A stretch of 64,000 bases of DNA from contig NZ_NSEB01000002.1 in NCBI RefSeq assembly GCF_002734215.1, forward strand, positions 234,417-298,416, written 5' to 3'. The notes beneath the pieces were generated by a model. It was given only the letters and a program-made list of their open reading frames with translations. It made no database searches and had not been told where the DNA came from. Origin of the DNA: Fredinandcohnia onubensis. Lineage in GTDB: Bacteria > Bacillota > Bacilli > Bacillales > Bacillaceae_L. How positions within the stretch are numbered: the first letter of the stretch is position 1; each line of letters starts with the position of its first letter. Position numbers and translations under genes: made by a program. This document shows positions 43,755-52,140 of this stretch, piece by piece.

Positions 43755-44294
43755 TTGGATATCTCAAAAGAGGTGAAAAAGGCAAGGCGTGGGAGCAAGT
43801 CTTCCTTTGAGAAATTGATTATGGGACATAAGCTTTTGATGTATCGTGTTGCGAAGACAATTTTAATGAATGATGAAGATTGTGCAGATGCGATGCAGGA
43901 AGCGATCATAAAGGCATATCAAAAAATCGATACATTGAGAGAACCTGCATTTTTTAAAAGCTGGCTATGCCGAATTGTTTTGAATGAATGCTACCAGCTG
44001 TTAAGGCAGAAAAAGAATGTCGTAAATATGGAGGAATGGCTAGAACCACAAATAATGGAATCTGGATATGAGGAATTTGAAGTTGAACAGATGCTCTGTA
44101 AACTTTCAGAAGATCAATCACAATTGTTGAAGCTCTTTCATATTGAGGGTATGTCGATATTGGAGTTGTCACAAATCTATGGGGTACCGGAAAATACAAT
44201 AAAGACAAGATTACGTCGTGCACGTGAAAAAATGCGTGAGTTATGGGATGGAAAAGAGGAGGGTTCATTATGGAAAAATGGGAAAAACAATTAA
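43755..44294 (+). CDS. ECF RNA polymerase sigma factor (second)
   Basis: 179 residues: region 2 (SSFEKLIMGHKLLMYRVAKT, DCADAMQEAIIKAYQKIDTL, FFKSWLCRIVLNECYQLLRQ) and region 4 (SEDQSQLLKLFHIEGMSILE, YGVPENTIKTRLRRAREKMR). TTG 43755 is chosen: AAGGAG lies 8 bases upstream; the 22-residue upstream extension (from 43689) is unlike the family. It resembles SigV/SigI-type ECF factors paired with DUF4179 proteins. The gap from the atp terminator to here (about 270 bases) has a 14-bp palindrome AAAACATATGTTTT near 43599 but no recognised ECF promoter. Confidence 0.92.
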   Translation: MDISKEVKKARRGSKSSFEKLIMGHKLLMYRVAKTILMNDEDCADAMQEAIIKAYQKIDTLREPAFFKSWLCRIVLNECYQLLRQKKNVVNMEEWLEPQIMESGYEEFEVEQMLCKLSEDQSQLLKLFHIEGMSILELSQIYGVPENTIKTRLRRAREKMRELWDGKEEGSLWKNGKNN

Positions 44295-45574
44295 GCCAGA
44301 AAGTAAACCCACAAATTCCTAAAAGTGTGGAGCAGCGTATGAACAAAACACTCCATTCACTCCCGAAAAAGAAGCGATTCCCACGCTTTTATTATACAGT
44401 TGCGGCAGTGTTTTTGTTGGGCTTCCTTTTATTCGGGGTCTCTTTTATGTCACCAACTTTAGCTGAGACAATGAGGTCTGTACCAGTAATCGGATCTATT
44501 TTTAAGATGGTTGGGGATGTTGGAACAAAGAAGGGGGAAGAAGAAGGGTTAACGACTTTATTGGGACAACAGGTGGAAATCAATGGGCAGCTGATTACTT
44601 TTACGGAGAGTCTTTACGATGGATCCCAGATTCACATTGGGTATCTGATAGAATCTTATACACAAGGAAAGAACACATATCAAACTGACTTTTTGTCTGA
44701 TTTGCATTTTATGATTGATGGGAAGGGTGTTAGTTATGGTATGGGAGAACGCGGTGAAGTATTAGAAAATGGAGATTACGCTGGGGTAATAAGTATAAAA
44801 ATTCAAGAGGAGCTTCCTGAGAATTTTACTTTAGGAATTCAGTCTAATATAGAGAAGTCGTTGGATGTGAGTTTTCCAATCAAAAAACAAGGAAATAATC
44901 GAGCGCTTTTAGTCAATGAGTTGGTGGAATCGAAGGATTTAACGATTCAGGTTGATAAGGTTACATTTTTCCCAACGAGCACAGAAATATCAATGCGTCA
45001 GATTATGGACGAGAAAACTTACAATAATAAAAAGTATGAATGGATTGATTACCAAGTTGTTGATGACCAAGGGCGAGTACTTCAGCCTTTAAGTGGGGGT
45101 GGAAGTGGAAGTCTGTCAAAGGGGACATTTATGGAGACTTTGAATCATTATTTTGAACCTCTAGAGAATACTCCAAAGTCTTTAACACTTAAACCATATT
45201 TAATAAATACTAGTGAGAAAAAAGCGGAAGAAGTTAGAGTGAAGTGGGAAGGAGAAATGCTGACACTACCTCAAGGTGGAATTGGAGAAACCACGGTATT
45301 AGATATAAACAGTGAAAATGGTATAGTGAAGCTTACGGTAGAGACAACTGGAGATAACGCTTATTTACAGGCGAATAGTATATGGCTTGAGGACCAAAAC
45401 GGAACAGCCTATTTTTCAGAGAATGCTCCAATAAGAGTGGAAGGCACAACAAATCAATATGTGATAGAGTGTGAAGCTAATCTATCTGTAGAGAATATCA
45501 AGGTGGTTACCTATAAACAAGAAGTACCGAATTATTTGGAGGAGCTAGAGGTGACGATTGAGTTTGGAGAATAA
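44270..45574 (+). CDS. DUF4179-type anti-sigma factor
   Basis: 434 residues: cytoplasmic N-terminus of about 50 residues (sigma-binding, ending KKKRFPRF), one membrane helix at about 42-60 (YTVAAVFLLGFLLFGVSF), and an extracytoplasmic region beginning SPTLAETMRSVPVIGSIFKM, typical of DUF4179 proteins, then beta-rich DUF5643-like sequence. ATG 44270 has GAGGAGGG 6 bases upstream and overlaps the end of the sigma gene by 25 bases, so translation is coupled. It probably binds the upstream sigma factor; the signal is unknown. Confidence 0.87.
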   Translation: MEKWEKQLSQKVNPQIPKSVEQRMNKTLHSLPKKKRFPRFYYTVAAVFLLGFLLFGVSFMSPTLAETMRSVPVIGSIFKMVGDVGTKKGEEEGLTTLLGQQVEINGQLITFTESLYDGSQIHIGYLIESYTQGKNTYQTDFLSDLHFMIDGKGVSYGMGERGEVLENGDYAGVISIKIQEELPENFTLGIQSNIEKSLDVSFPIKKQGNNRALLVNELVESKDLTIQVDKVTFFPTSTEISMRQIMDEKTYNNKKYEWIDYQVVDDQGRVLQPLSGGGSGSLSKGTFMETLNHYFEPLENTPKSLTLKPYLINTSEKKAEEVRVKWEGEMLTLPQGGIGETTVLDINSENGIVKLTVETTGDNAYLQANSIWLEDQNGTAYFSENAPIRVEGTTNQYVIECEANLSVENIKVVTYKQEVPNYLEELEVTIEFGE

Positions 45575-45616
45575 ATGTGGGTTAGGGCTACTTTTAAGTA
45601 GTCCTTTTTTCGTTTT

Positions 45617-45705
45617 TGGACAATAATTTTGATTTATGGCTGATAATTTTAGTCTTTGGACAATACCCTATTAGTATAGGACGATACTTAAAATTTATGG
45701 ACAAT
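45617..45705. repeat. 20/21-bp-period array, block 3 (TGGACAAT)
   Basis: TGGACAAT-like motifs start at 45617, 45637 (diverged, TGGCTGAT), 45657, 45678 (AGGACGAT) and 45698, spacing 20, 20, 21, 20. First of two arrays in the 670-base gap before nuoA. Confidence 0.75.
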
Positions 45706-45799
45706 AGGGTTTTTGGGGGGATTGAATGGAGTTGGAGTGTTAATCTTACCGTCAAATGGAATAAATGTATGTAGTGAGGATATGGATAATATGTATTCG

Positions 45800-45945
45800 T
45801 ACCCTCATGTGGGTGAAAATGCTTGTGTGATGGTATGAAAAGGGGTTATTCTTACCCTCATGAACGAGTAGTTGTTTGAGTGAGGGTACGAAAACCATGT
45901 AATCATACCCTCGGAGTAAATGGATTGCTTGGTTGAGGGTATGAA
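45800..45945. repeat. 53-bp-period hairpin array C
   Basis: TACCCTC at 45800, 45853 and 45906, and the matching GAGGGTA (GATGGTA in the first) at 45829, 45882 and 45935, all with 53-bp spacing. Each unit is therefore an inverted repeat with a loop of about 22 bases, followed by a short run of A. Rest of the gap to 46150: no gene seen. Confidence 0.82.
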
Positions 45946-46155
45946 AAAATATAATCACATTATAAAAAATGTAGATCCGTACTATTGTTCTATGAAAATA
46001 GAAATTACAGTTTTGATGAACAAAAAGTTTCATCATTTCAGGGCTTGCTGAAATCGTAAAATAAAGAAAAATAGCTTGGAAATGCAAGCCTTTTCTGCGT
46101 ACTTTTACTTTATTTGTCTTAAATGGTAATTTCGTAGAATAAGTGCCAGGTTTGG

Positions 46156-46185
46156 TCGACACTAGGCTGGGAAAAGTGCTATAAT
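46156..46185 (+). promoter_or_regulatory. nuo operon promoter
   Basis: TCGACA (46156-46161), 18 bases, TATAAT (46180-46185) with an extended -10 TGC before it. Leader of about 55 bases to nuoA. Confidence 0.8.
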
Positions 46186-46247
46186 GTATTCGGTTACATT
46201 TATAATATTTTGGCAATAAAATATTGGGGGATATCGGAGGGGACTAC

Positions 46248-46622
46248 ATGGAGGATCTGTTGAATCAGTATTTGAATAATTACTTGATTGTGGTTGTCTT
46301 CTTGTTGTTGGGGATTCTACTCCCGATTGTGGCGTTGTTTTTGGGGAAGTTGCTGCGGCCACATGCACCGAGTGAGGAGAAGGCTACTACATATGAGAGT
46401 GGGATTGAGCCATTCCATGATTCTCGTGTACAGTTTAATGTACGCTATTATATTTTTGCGTTATTGTTTGTTATTTTTGATGTTGAGACTGTATTTTTAT
46501 ATCCATGGGCAGTTGCCTACGAAAAACTCGGGATTTTCGCATTAGTTGAGATGTTGATTTTCGTCGTTATGCTCGTTATCGGCTTAGTATATGCTTGGAA
46601 GAAGGGCGTGTTAAAATGGATT
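46248..46622 (+). CDS. nuoA: NADH-quinone oxidoreductase (NDH-1) subunit A
   Basis: About 125-residue membrane subunit with three helices; conserved [40 protein letters not shown] (in pieces). ATG 46248 with GGAGGGG upstream; the ORF-based extension to 46224 crosses the RBS. The stop codon is at 46623-46625, overlapping the nuoB start (46616). Confidence 0.95.
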
Positions 46623-47128
46623 TAAAAATGGATGGAATTTCAGATTTAGAGATGGAAGAATTAAAGAGAAGTGTATTTATGACGACGCTAGAGCAGGTGA
46701 AAGGTTGGGCGCGAAGTAATTCGTTGTGGCCACTTACATTTGGTCTAGCTTGTTGTGCAATTGAAATGATGGGGACAGGTTCTTCCCACTATGATTTAGA
46801 TCGTTTTGGTTCCTTTTTCCGTACGTCTCCACGTCAGTCCGATTGCATGATTGTATCGGGTACAGTGACTAAGAAGATGGCACCGGTTTTAAAGAGATTG
46901 TATGACCAGATGCCAGAACCAAAATGGGTCATTGCAATGGGGTCTTGTGCAACGGCGGGGGGTCCTTATGTGAAGTCGTATGCGGTTGTGAAAGGGGTAG
47001 ACCAGATTGTCCCTGTTGATGTGTACATCCCAGGTTGTCCACCGAATCCGGCTGCACTTATTTACGGGATTAATAAATTAAAAGAGAAGATTCGCTATGA
47101 GGCTAAAACGGGGAAGAAGGTGATTTAG
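46616..47128 (+). CDS. nuoB: NDH-1 subunit B (cluster N2)
   Basis: 170 residues. The four ligands of the terminal [4Fe-4S] cluster N2 are visible: Cys46 and Cys47 ([10 protein letters not shown]), Cys111 ([11 protein letters not shown]) and Cys141 (IPGCPPNP). ATG 46616 overlaps nuoA by 10 bases; GAAGGG lies about 9 bases upstream. Confidence 0.97.
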   Translation: MDLKMDGISDLEMEELKRSVFMTTLEQVKGWARSNSLWPLTFGLACCAIEMMGTGSSHYDLDRFGSFFRTSPRQSDCMIVSGTVTKKMAPVLKRLYDQMPEPKWVIAMGSCATAGGPYVKSYAVVKGVDQIVPVDVYIPGCPPNPAALIYGINKLKEKIRYEAKTGKKVI

Positions 47129-47129
47129 C

Positions 47130-48629
47130 GTGAGCGAAGAAAAAGACCTGGAACAACTTAAGCGAGAGGCTGCAGAGAAGGCGAAGGAAGCTGCAAAAAA
47201 GCGACTAGCCGAAAAACAGGCAGCTGAAGCGAAAAATAAAGAGGAATCCAAGGAAGAAAATATAGATATTGCGAAGGCAAAAGCTGCTGCGGCGGCAAAG
47301 GCGAAGGCCGCGGCGTTAGCGAAGCAAAAGGCCAAACAACAAGCTGAAGAGGCAACAGTTTCTAATGAAGATTCAGAATCATCTGAAGAGGTAGATATGG
47401 ACCTTGCGAAAGCAAAAGCAGCAGCGGCAGCGAAGGCGAAGGCCGCAGCACTAGCGAAGCAAAAAGCAGCGGAAGCCGCATCAGCGGACACGTCGGAAGC
47501 GGATGACAAGGCAACGGCAAAAGCGAAAGCAGCAGCGGCAGCGAAGGCGAAGGCCGCAGCACTAGCGAAGCAAAAAGCAGCAGAAGCCGCACAAGCGGAC
47601 ACGCCAGATGCAGATGACAAGGCAACGGCGAAAGCAAAAGCAGCGGCGGCAGCGAAGGCGAAGGCCGCAGCATTAGCGAAGCAAAAAGCAGCAGAAGCCG
47701 CACAAGCGGACACGCCAGATGCAGATGACAAGGCAACGGCGAAAGCGAAAGCAGCAGCGGCAGCAAAGGCGAAGGCCGCGGCATTAGCGAAGCAAAAAGC
47801 GGCTGGTGGAGCAGCGGGTGATGACGACTTAGCAAAGGCTAAGGCAAAGGCAGTTGCGGCAGCGAAAGCGAAGGCTGCAGCACTAGCGAAGCAGAAAGCG
47901 GCTGAAAAAGCGGGCGAAGGATCAACAGATGATGAGCTAGCAAAAGCGAAGGCGAAAGCTGTAGCAGCAGCCAAGGCAAAAGCGGCGGCAGCAGCGAAAG
48001 CTAAAGCGGCAGCTGGCGGTGGTGGCGACGATCTTGCGAAGGAAAAAGCGAAAGCAATCGCAGCAGCCAAGGCAAAGGCTGCGGCAGCAGCAAAAGCGAA
48101 AGCTGCAGCAGGGGGAGCGCCTGAAGGAGAAGTAGAAGAGGCGGCACCATCTCCTAACCAAAAGTATTTGGATAAGTACGTGAAAGTAATCACGGATCAC
48201 ATAGGTGGGGACGTTTTAGAAGATTCATATATTAATACACTATCAAAAGATGTGCCAACACTTGTTGCAAAACCGGATACATATTATAAGGTTGCACAGT
48301 TTTTAAAGTTCAATGAACAGCTTGGATTCGATTATCTATCGGAACTCCATGGTACAGACTTCCAAACACATATGGAAATATATGTTCATTTATTCTCTTA
48401 TAAAAACCGTCAACCTGTTGCTTTAAAAGTGAAACTTGACCGTGATGAGCCAACGACTGCATCCCTACAGCCGTTATGGGAAGGCGCAAATTGGCCAGAG
48501 CGGGAAGCATTTGATTTGCTCGGGATTAAATTTGAAGGACATCCAAATTTAACTCGAATCCTAATGCCAGACGACTGGGTGGGACATCCGCTTAGAAAAG
48601 ACTATGAACCGTTTGACGTGGAGGTGTAG
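47130..48629 (+). CDS. nuoC: NDH-1 subunit C with long Ala/Lys repeat N-terminal domain
   Basis: 499 residues, more than twice the size of a basic NuoC. Residues about 345-499 are the normal 30-kDa subunit: FLKFNEQLGFDYLSELHGTD, then WEGANWPEREAFDLLGIKFE and GHPNLTRILMPDDWVGHPLR. Residues about 1-340 are low-complexity helix: eight units built on AKAKAAAAAKAKAAALAKQK, alternating with short acidic linkers (EAAQADTPDADDKAT). Units 2-4 are 37 residues (111 bp) and nearly identical in DNA. Bacillaceae NuoC proteins commonly have Ala/Lys-rich extensions, but this one is long. GTG 47130 start, two bases after nuoB. Confidence 0.95.
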   Translation: MSEEKDLEQLKREAAEKAKEAAKKRLAEKQAAEAKNKEESKEENIDIAKAKAAAAAKAKAAALAKQKAKQQAEEATVSNEDSESSEEVDMDLAKAKAAAAAKAKAAALAKQKAAEAASADTSEADDKATAKAKAAAAAKAKAAALAKQKAAEAAQADTPDADDKATAKAKAAAAAKAKAAALAKQKAAEAAQADTPDADDKATAKAKAAAAAKAKAAALAKQKAAGGAAGDDDLAKAKAKAVAAAKAKAAALAKQKAAEKAGEGSTDDELAKAKAKAVAAAKAKAAAAAKAKAAAGGGGDDLAKEKAKAIAAAKAKAAAAAKAKAAAGGAPEGEVEEAAPSPNQKYLDKYVKVITDHIGGDVLEDSYINTLSKDVPTLVAKPDTYYKVAQFLKFNEQLGFDYLSELHGTDFQTHMEIYVHLFSYKNRQPVALKVKLDRDEPTTASLQPLWEGANWPEREAFDLLGIKFEGHPNLTRILMPDDWVGHPLRKDYEPFDVEV

Positions 48630-48632
48630 CAT

Positions 48633-49733
48633 ATGATTCGTACAGAAGAAATGCTCCTAAATGTAGGGCCGCAGCATCCAAGTACGCACGGCGTATTCCG
48701 TCTTGTTGTTAAAATTGACGGAGAAATCATCACAGAAGCTACACCCGTAATTGGATACCTACACCGTGGAACAGAAAAACTTGCAGAGGACTTGCAATAC
48801 ACACAAATCATTCCGTACACAGACAGAATGGACTATTTGTCAGCGATGACGAATAACTATGTACTTTGTCATGCGGTTGAAACAATGATGGACATTGAGG
48901 TTCCTGAGCGGGCTGAGTATTTACGCATCCTCGCTATGGAATTGGGAAGAATTGCAAGTCACCTTGTATGGTGGGGTACGTATTTACTTGATATCGGGGC
49001 AACAACACCGTTCCTTTATGCGTTTAGAGAAAGAGAAATGATTATTAATCTATTAAATGAACTTTCCGGGGCAAGGCTGACGTTTAACTACATGCGTGTA
49101 GGTGGGGTTAAATGGGATGCGCCTGAAGGTTGGATTGAAAAGGTTAAGGAATTTGTTCCATATATGAGGTCACAACTTCCGGGGTATCACCAGCTCGTAA
49201 CAGGAAATGAAATTTTCCGGGACCGTGTCATTGGAGTTGGAAAGTACACGAGGGAAGATGCATTAAATTACTCTCTAAGTGGTACGAATCTTCGTTGTAC
49301 AGGTGTCAAATGGGATCTTAGAAAAGATGAGCCATATTCAATCTATGACCGTTTTGATTTTGACGTACCAACGAGAGACGGTGGAGATGCATGGGCACGT
49401 TATCACTGCCGTATGGAAGAGATTGAGGAATCTCTTAAAATAGTAGAACAGGCTGTGGAACAATTTCCTGAAGAAGGTCCGATTATGGCAAAGGTTCCGA
49501 AAATCATTAAAGCACCAAAAGGTGAAGCATACGTACGAATAGAATCACCACGTGGAGAAATTGGCTGCTATATTTCGAGTGATGGTAAAAAAGAACCGTA
49601 TCGATTGAAATTCAGACGTCCGTCATTCTACAATCTCCAAATCCTCCCGAAGCTTTTAAAGGGTGAGAATATGGCAAACCTGATCACCATTTTAGGTGCA
49701 ATAGACATTGTCCTCGGGGAGGTTGACGGCTAA
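48633..49733 (+). CDS. nuoD: NDH-1 subunit D
   Basis: 366-residue 49-kDa-type subunit that with NuoB forms the quinone site. Conserved LNVGPQHPSTHGVFRLVVKI, GYLHRGTEKLAE, SNYVLCHAVE-like NNYVLCHAVETMMDIEVPERA, and C-terminal RPPSF-like RRPSFYNLQIL. ATG 48633 follows GGAGGTG. Its stop overlaps the nuoH start (TAATG). Confidence 0.97.
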   Translation: MIRTEEMLLNVGPQHPSTHGVFRLVVKIDGEIITEATPVIGYLHRGTEKLAEDLQYTQIIPYTDRMDYLSAMTNNYVLCHAVETMMDIEVPERAEYLRILAMELGRIASHLVWWGTYLLDIGATTPFLYAFREREMIINLLNELSGARLTFNYMRVGGVKWDAPEGWIEKVKEFVPYMRSQLPGYHQLVTGNEIFRDRVIGVGKYTREDALNYSLSGTNLRCTGVKWDLRKDEPYSIYDRFDFDVPTRDGGDAWARYHCRMEEIEESLKIVEQAVEQFPEEGPIMAKVPKIIKAPKGEAYVRIESPRGEIGCYISSDGKKEPYRLKFRRPSFYNLQILPKLLKGENMANLITILGAIDIVLGEVDG

Positions 49734-50734
49734 TGATAGAAAACCTACTGAATTCACCTCCGAGTTGGCTGAATTTTGGTATTTTCTTTTTACTTGCTAC
49801 CGTCTTATTATTAGTCATCCTAGGATTCGTTACTTATGGAATCCTTGCTGAGCGTAAGGTGATGGGGTTTATGCAAGCTCGTCAGGGTCCGAATCAAGTA
49901 GGGGGACGCTGGGGACTTTTACAAACAGTGGCTGACGTATTAAAGCTTCTTTTAAAAGAAGACGTGATTCCGAAAGTTGCGGACCGTCCCTTGTTTATTC
50001 TTGCACCAGTGCTTGCGTTTGCTCCAGCCTTCATGGTTGTAGCAGCACTTCCGTTTACGGATAGTTATAGATTTGCTGATATTGGAGTGGGTTTGCTCTA
50101 TTACATCGCCGTATCTGGACTTACAACGATTGGAATTGTCGCCGGTGGTTGGGCATCGAATAACAAATATGCCCTCATGGGAGGAATGCGTGCAGCGGCA
50201 CAGATGATTTCCTATGAAATTCCACTGGTGATGTCAGTGATTGGGGTTATCTTATTATCTGGAAGCTTGAATCTTTCTGATATTGTGGAAGCTCAGGATA
50301 AGGTTTGGTTTATTTTTGCACAGCCGATTGCCTTTATTGTGTTTTTTATCGCGTCTGTTGCCGAGCTAAACCGTGTGCCATTTGACTTACCCGAAGCAGA
50401 ATCAGAGATTGTTGCTGGTTTCCATGTTGAGTATTCAGGATTTAGATGGGCCTTCTTTATGCTTGCCGAATATGTGTATATGTTTGCGATGGCAGCCTTA
50501 ACGACAGTTCTTTTCTTAGGAGGCTGGAAACCAGTATTATTCTTAGACTTTATTCCAGGTGCCGTATGGTTCTCCTTAAAGTTTAGCTTGGTAATCTTTG
50601 TCTTAATCTGGTTCCGTTCCACCTTCCCACGTTTACGTGCGGACAGACTGATGGAATTCGGTTGGAAAGTACTCCTTCCAATCGCATTAGCAAACATTTT
50701 CTTATCAGCTTTAATTAAGGAATTATTTTTCTAA
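49733..50734 (+). CDS. nuoH: NDH-1 subunit H
   Basis: 333-residue membrane subunit with eight helices, adjoining the quinone chamber. Signature AERKVMGFMQARQGPNQVGG, and LNRVPFDLPEAESEIVAGFHVEYSG in the conserved acidic loop. Confidence 0.97.
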   Translation: MIENLLNSPPSWLNFGIFFLLATVLLLVILGFVTYGILAERKVMGFMQARQGPNQVGGRWGLLQTVADVLKLLLKEDVIPKVADRPLFILAPVLAFAPAFMVVAALPFTDSYRFADIGVGLLYYIAVSGLTTIGIVAGGWASNNKYALMGGMRAAAQMISYEIPLVMSVIGVILLSGSLNLSDIVEAQDKVWFIFAQPIAFIVFFIASVAELNRVPFDLPEAESEIVAGFHVEYSGFRWAFFMLAEYVYMFAMAALTTVLFLGGWKPVLFLDFIPGAVWFSLKFSLVIFVLIWFRSTFPRLRADRLMEFGWKVLLPIALANIFLSALIKELFF

Positions 50735-50779
50735 AAAGGATTCGTGAATCGAAACTACCTTATAAAGGGGTGACAAACT

Positions 50780-51199
50780 ATGTTTGGCTTGCTGAAAGGG
50801 ATGAAATATACCCTTAATCAATTAACCTATAAAAAAGTCACATATGATTATCCGAATGAACCACTACCACTACCAGATCGCTTTCGTGGTATTCAAAAAT
50901 TTTATCCGGAAAAATGTATCGTATGTAATCAATGTGCCAACATTTGTCCAACCGATTGTATCCAGCTAACCGGGAAAAAACACCCTGACCCGACTAAAAA
51001 AGGGAAGATTATTGATACCTATGATATTAACTTTGAAATTTGTATTCTATGTGACCTTTGTACAGAGGTTTGCCCGACGGAAGCAATCGTTATGACAAAC
51101 AACTTCGAACTAGCGGAATACAGTCGTGATGACTTATTTAAAAACCTTGAGTGGTTAGATGAAAATGATACGAACGTGCGAAAGGAGAATAAAGCGTGA
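50780..51199 (+). CDS. nuoI: NDH-1 subunit I, 2x[4Fe-4S]
   Basis: 139 residues with two ferredoxin-type motifs: Cys46-49-52-56 (CIVCNQCANICP) and Cys88-91-94-98 (CILCDLCTEVCP), carrying clusters N6a/N6b towards N2. In an enzyme without NuoEFG this subunit, or something docking to it, would receive the electrons. ATG 50780 follows GGGGTGA. Confidence 0.97.
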   Translation: MFGLLKGMKYTLNQLTYKKVTYDYPNEPLPLPDRFRGIQKFYPEKCIVCNQCANICPTDCIQLTGKKHPDPTKKGKIIDTYDINFEICILCDLCTEVCPTEAIVMTNNFELAEYSRDDLFKNLEWLDENDTNVRKENKA

Positions 51200-51711
51200 C
51201 TGGAGAATTTTTAGCATTCATAGTCCTAGCAATTAGTGCGATTGGCGGCGGTATATTAATGCTGAACCTCCAAAAGGTCATCCACATGGTAATCGCACTT
51301 GTATTCACCTTCATTAGTATCGCAGGTTTGTATGTGATGCTTCACGCGGAATTCGTTGCAGCTGTGCAAGTCTTAATTTACTCAGGGGCCATTACGATTT
51401 TAATGCTCTTCGGTATTATGCTGACGAAACATAATGACACAAATGAACCAAAAGTAAGTCGTGGTCGAACCTTTCTTGTTATTTTTGGAATCCTTGCATT
51501 TGGTATTGCTGTTTACCTTGGCATTTACGATTTGGATTTTGGGGGGCAAGCAACAGACCTACATGTGAACAATACAGAGAAGATTGGAATGGAGCTTTAT
51601 GCAAAATACGTGATTCCATTTGAATTAACATCAGTTGTTTTACTTGTGGCGTTAGTAGGGGCAATCATTTTAGCGAAAAAAGACAATGAAGAGGAGGCGA
51701 ATGAGGAATGA
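51196..51711 (+). CDS. nuoJ: NDH-1 subunit J
   Basis: 171-residue membrane subunit with five helices; conserved [20 protein letters not shown] and [23 protein letters not shown] 51196 overlaps the nuoI stop by four bases (GTGA). Confidence 0.96.
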   Translation: MTGEFLAFIVLAISAIGGGILMLNLQKVIHMVIALVFTFISIAGLYVMLHAEFVAAVQVLIYSGAITILMLFGIMLTKHNDTNEPKVSRGRTFLVIFGILAFGIAVYLGIYDLDFGGQATDLHVNNTEKIGMELYAKYVIPFELTSVVLLVALVGAIILAKKDNEEEANEE

Positions 51712-52022
51712 GTTCTGTTCCATTAGCAGCCTACCTTATCCTCGCATTAATTTTATTTTGTATTGGTCTTTACGGGGCATTCACAAAAAGAAATACAGTT
51801 ATTGTGTTAATTTCAGTTGAATTGATGCTAAATGCAGTAAATATCAATTTCGTGGCTTTTAGTAAATACGGAATGGTCCCTGGAATTACGGGGCAAATTT
51901 TCTCACTGTTTACGATCGCCATTGCGGCAGCTGAATTTGCTGTTGGTCTAGCTATTCTGATGGCATTGTACCGAAATAAACGCACAGTTAATATTGATGA
52001 AATGAATACGATGAAGCATTAA
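51708..52022 (+). CDS. nuoK: NDH-1 subunit K
   Basis: 104 residues, three helices. Conserved Glu residues in helices 2 and 3 are present ([36 protein letters not shown]). It overlaps nuoJ by four bases (ATGA). Confidence 0.97.
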   Translation: MSSVPLAAYLILALILFCIGLYGAFTKRNTVIVLISVELMLNAVNINFVAFSKYGMVPGITGQIFSLFTIAIAAAEFAVGLAILMALYRNKRTVNIDEMNTMKH

Positions 52023-52140
52023 TTTAGCCTTTGGTGGAGAACAAAACGCTAAGTCGTATGCGATAAAGTACCGGTAAAGGTTGTGGAACCAAATGTTCTG
52101 CTCACCTTAGCCGCAAGCCAAAGAAGGGGATTGTGATACG

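Noticed and set aside
47078..48193. 371-codon minus-strand ORF rich in Ala/Phe
   Set aside because: It is the antisense of the nuoC Ala/Lys repeats (GCN/AAR codons give no stops on the other strand); no RBS and it opposes a clear operon.
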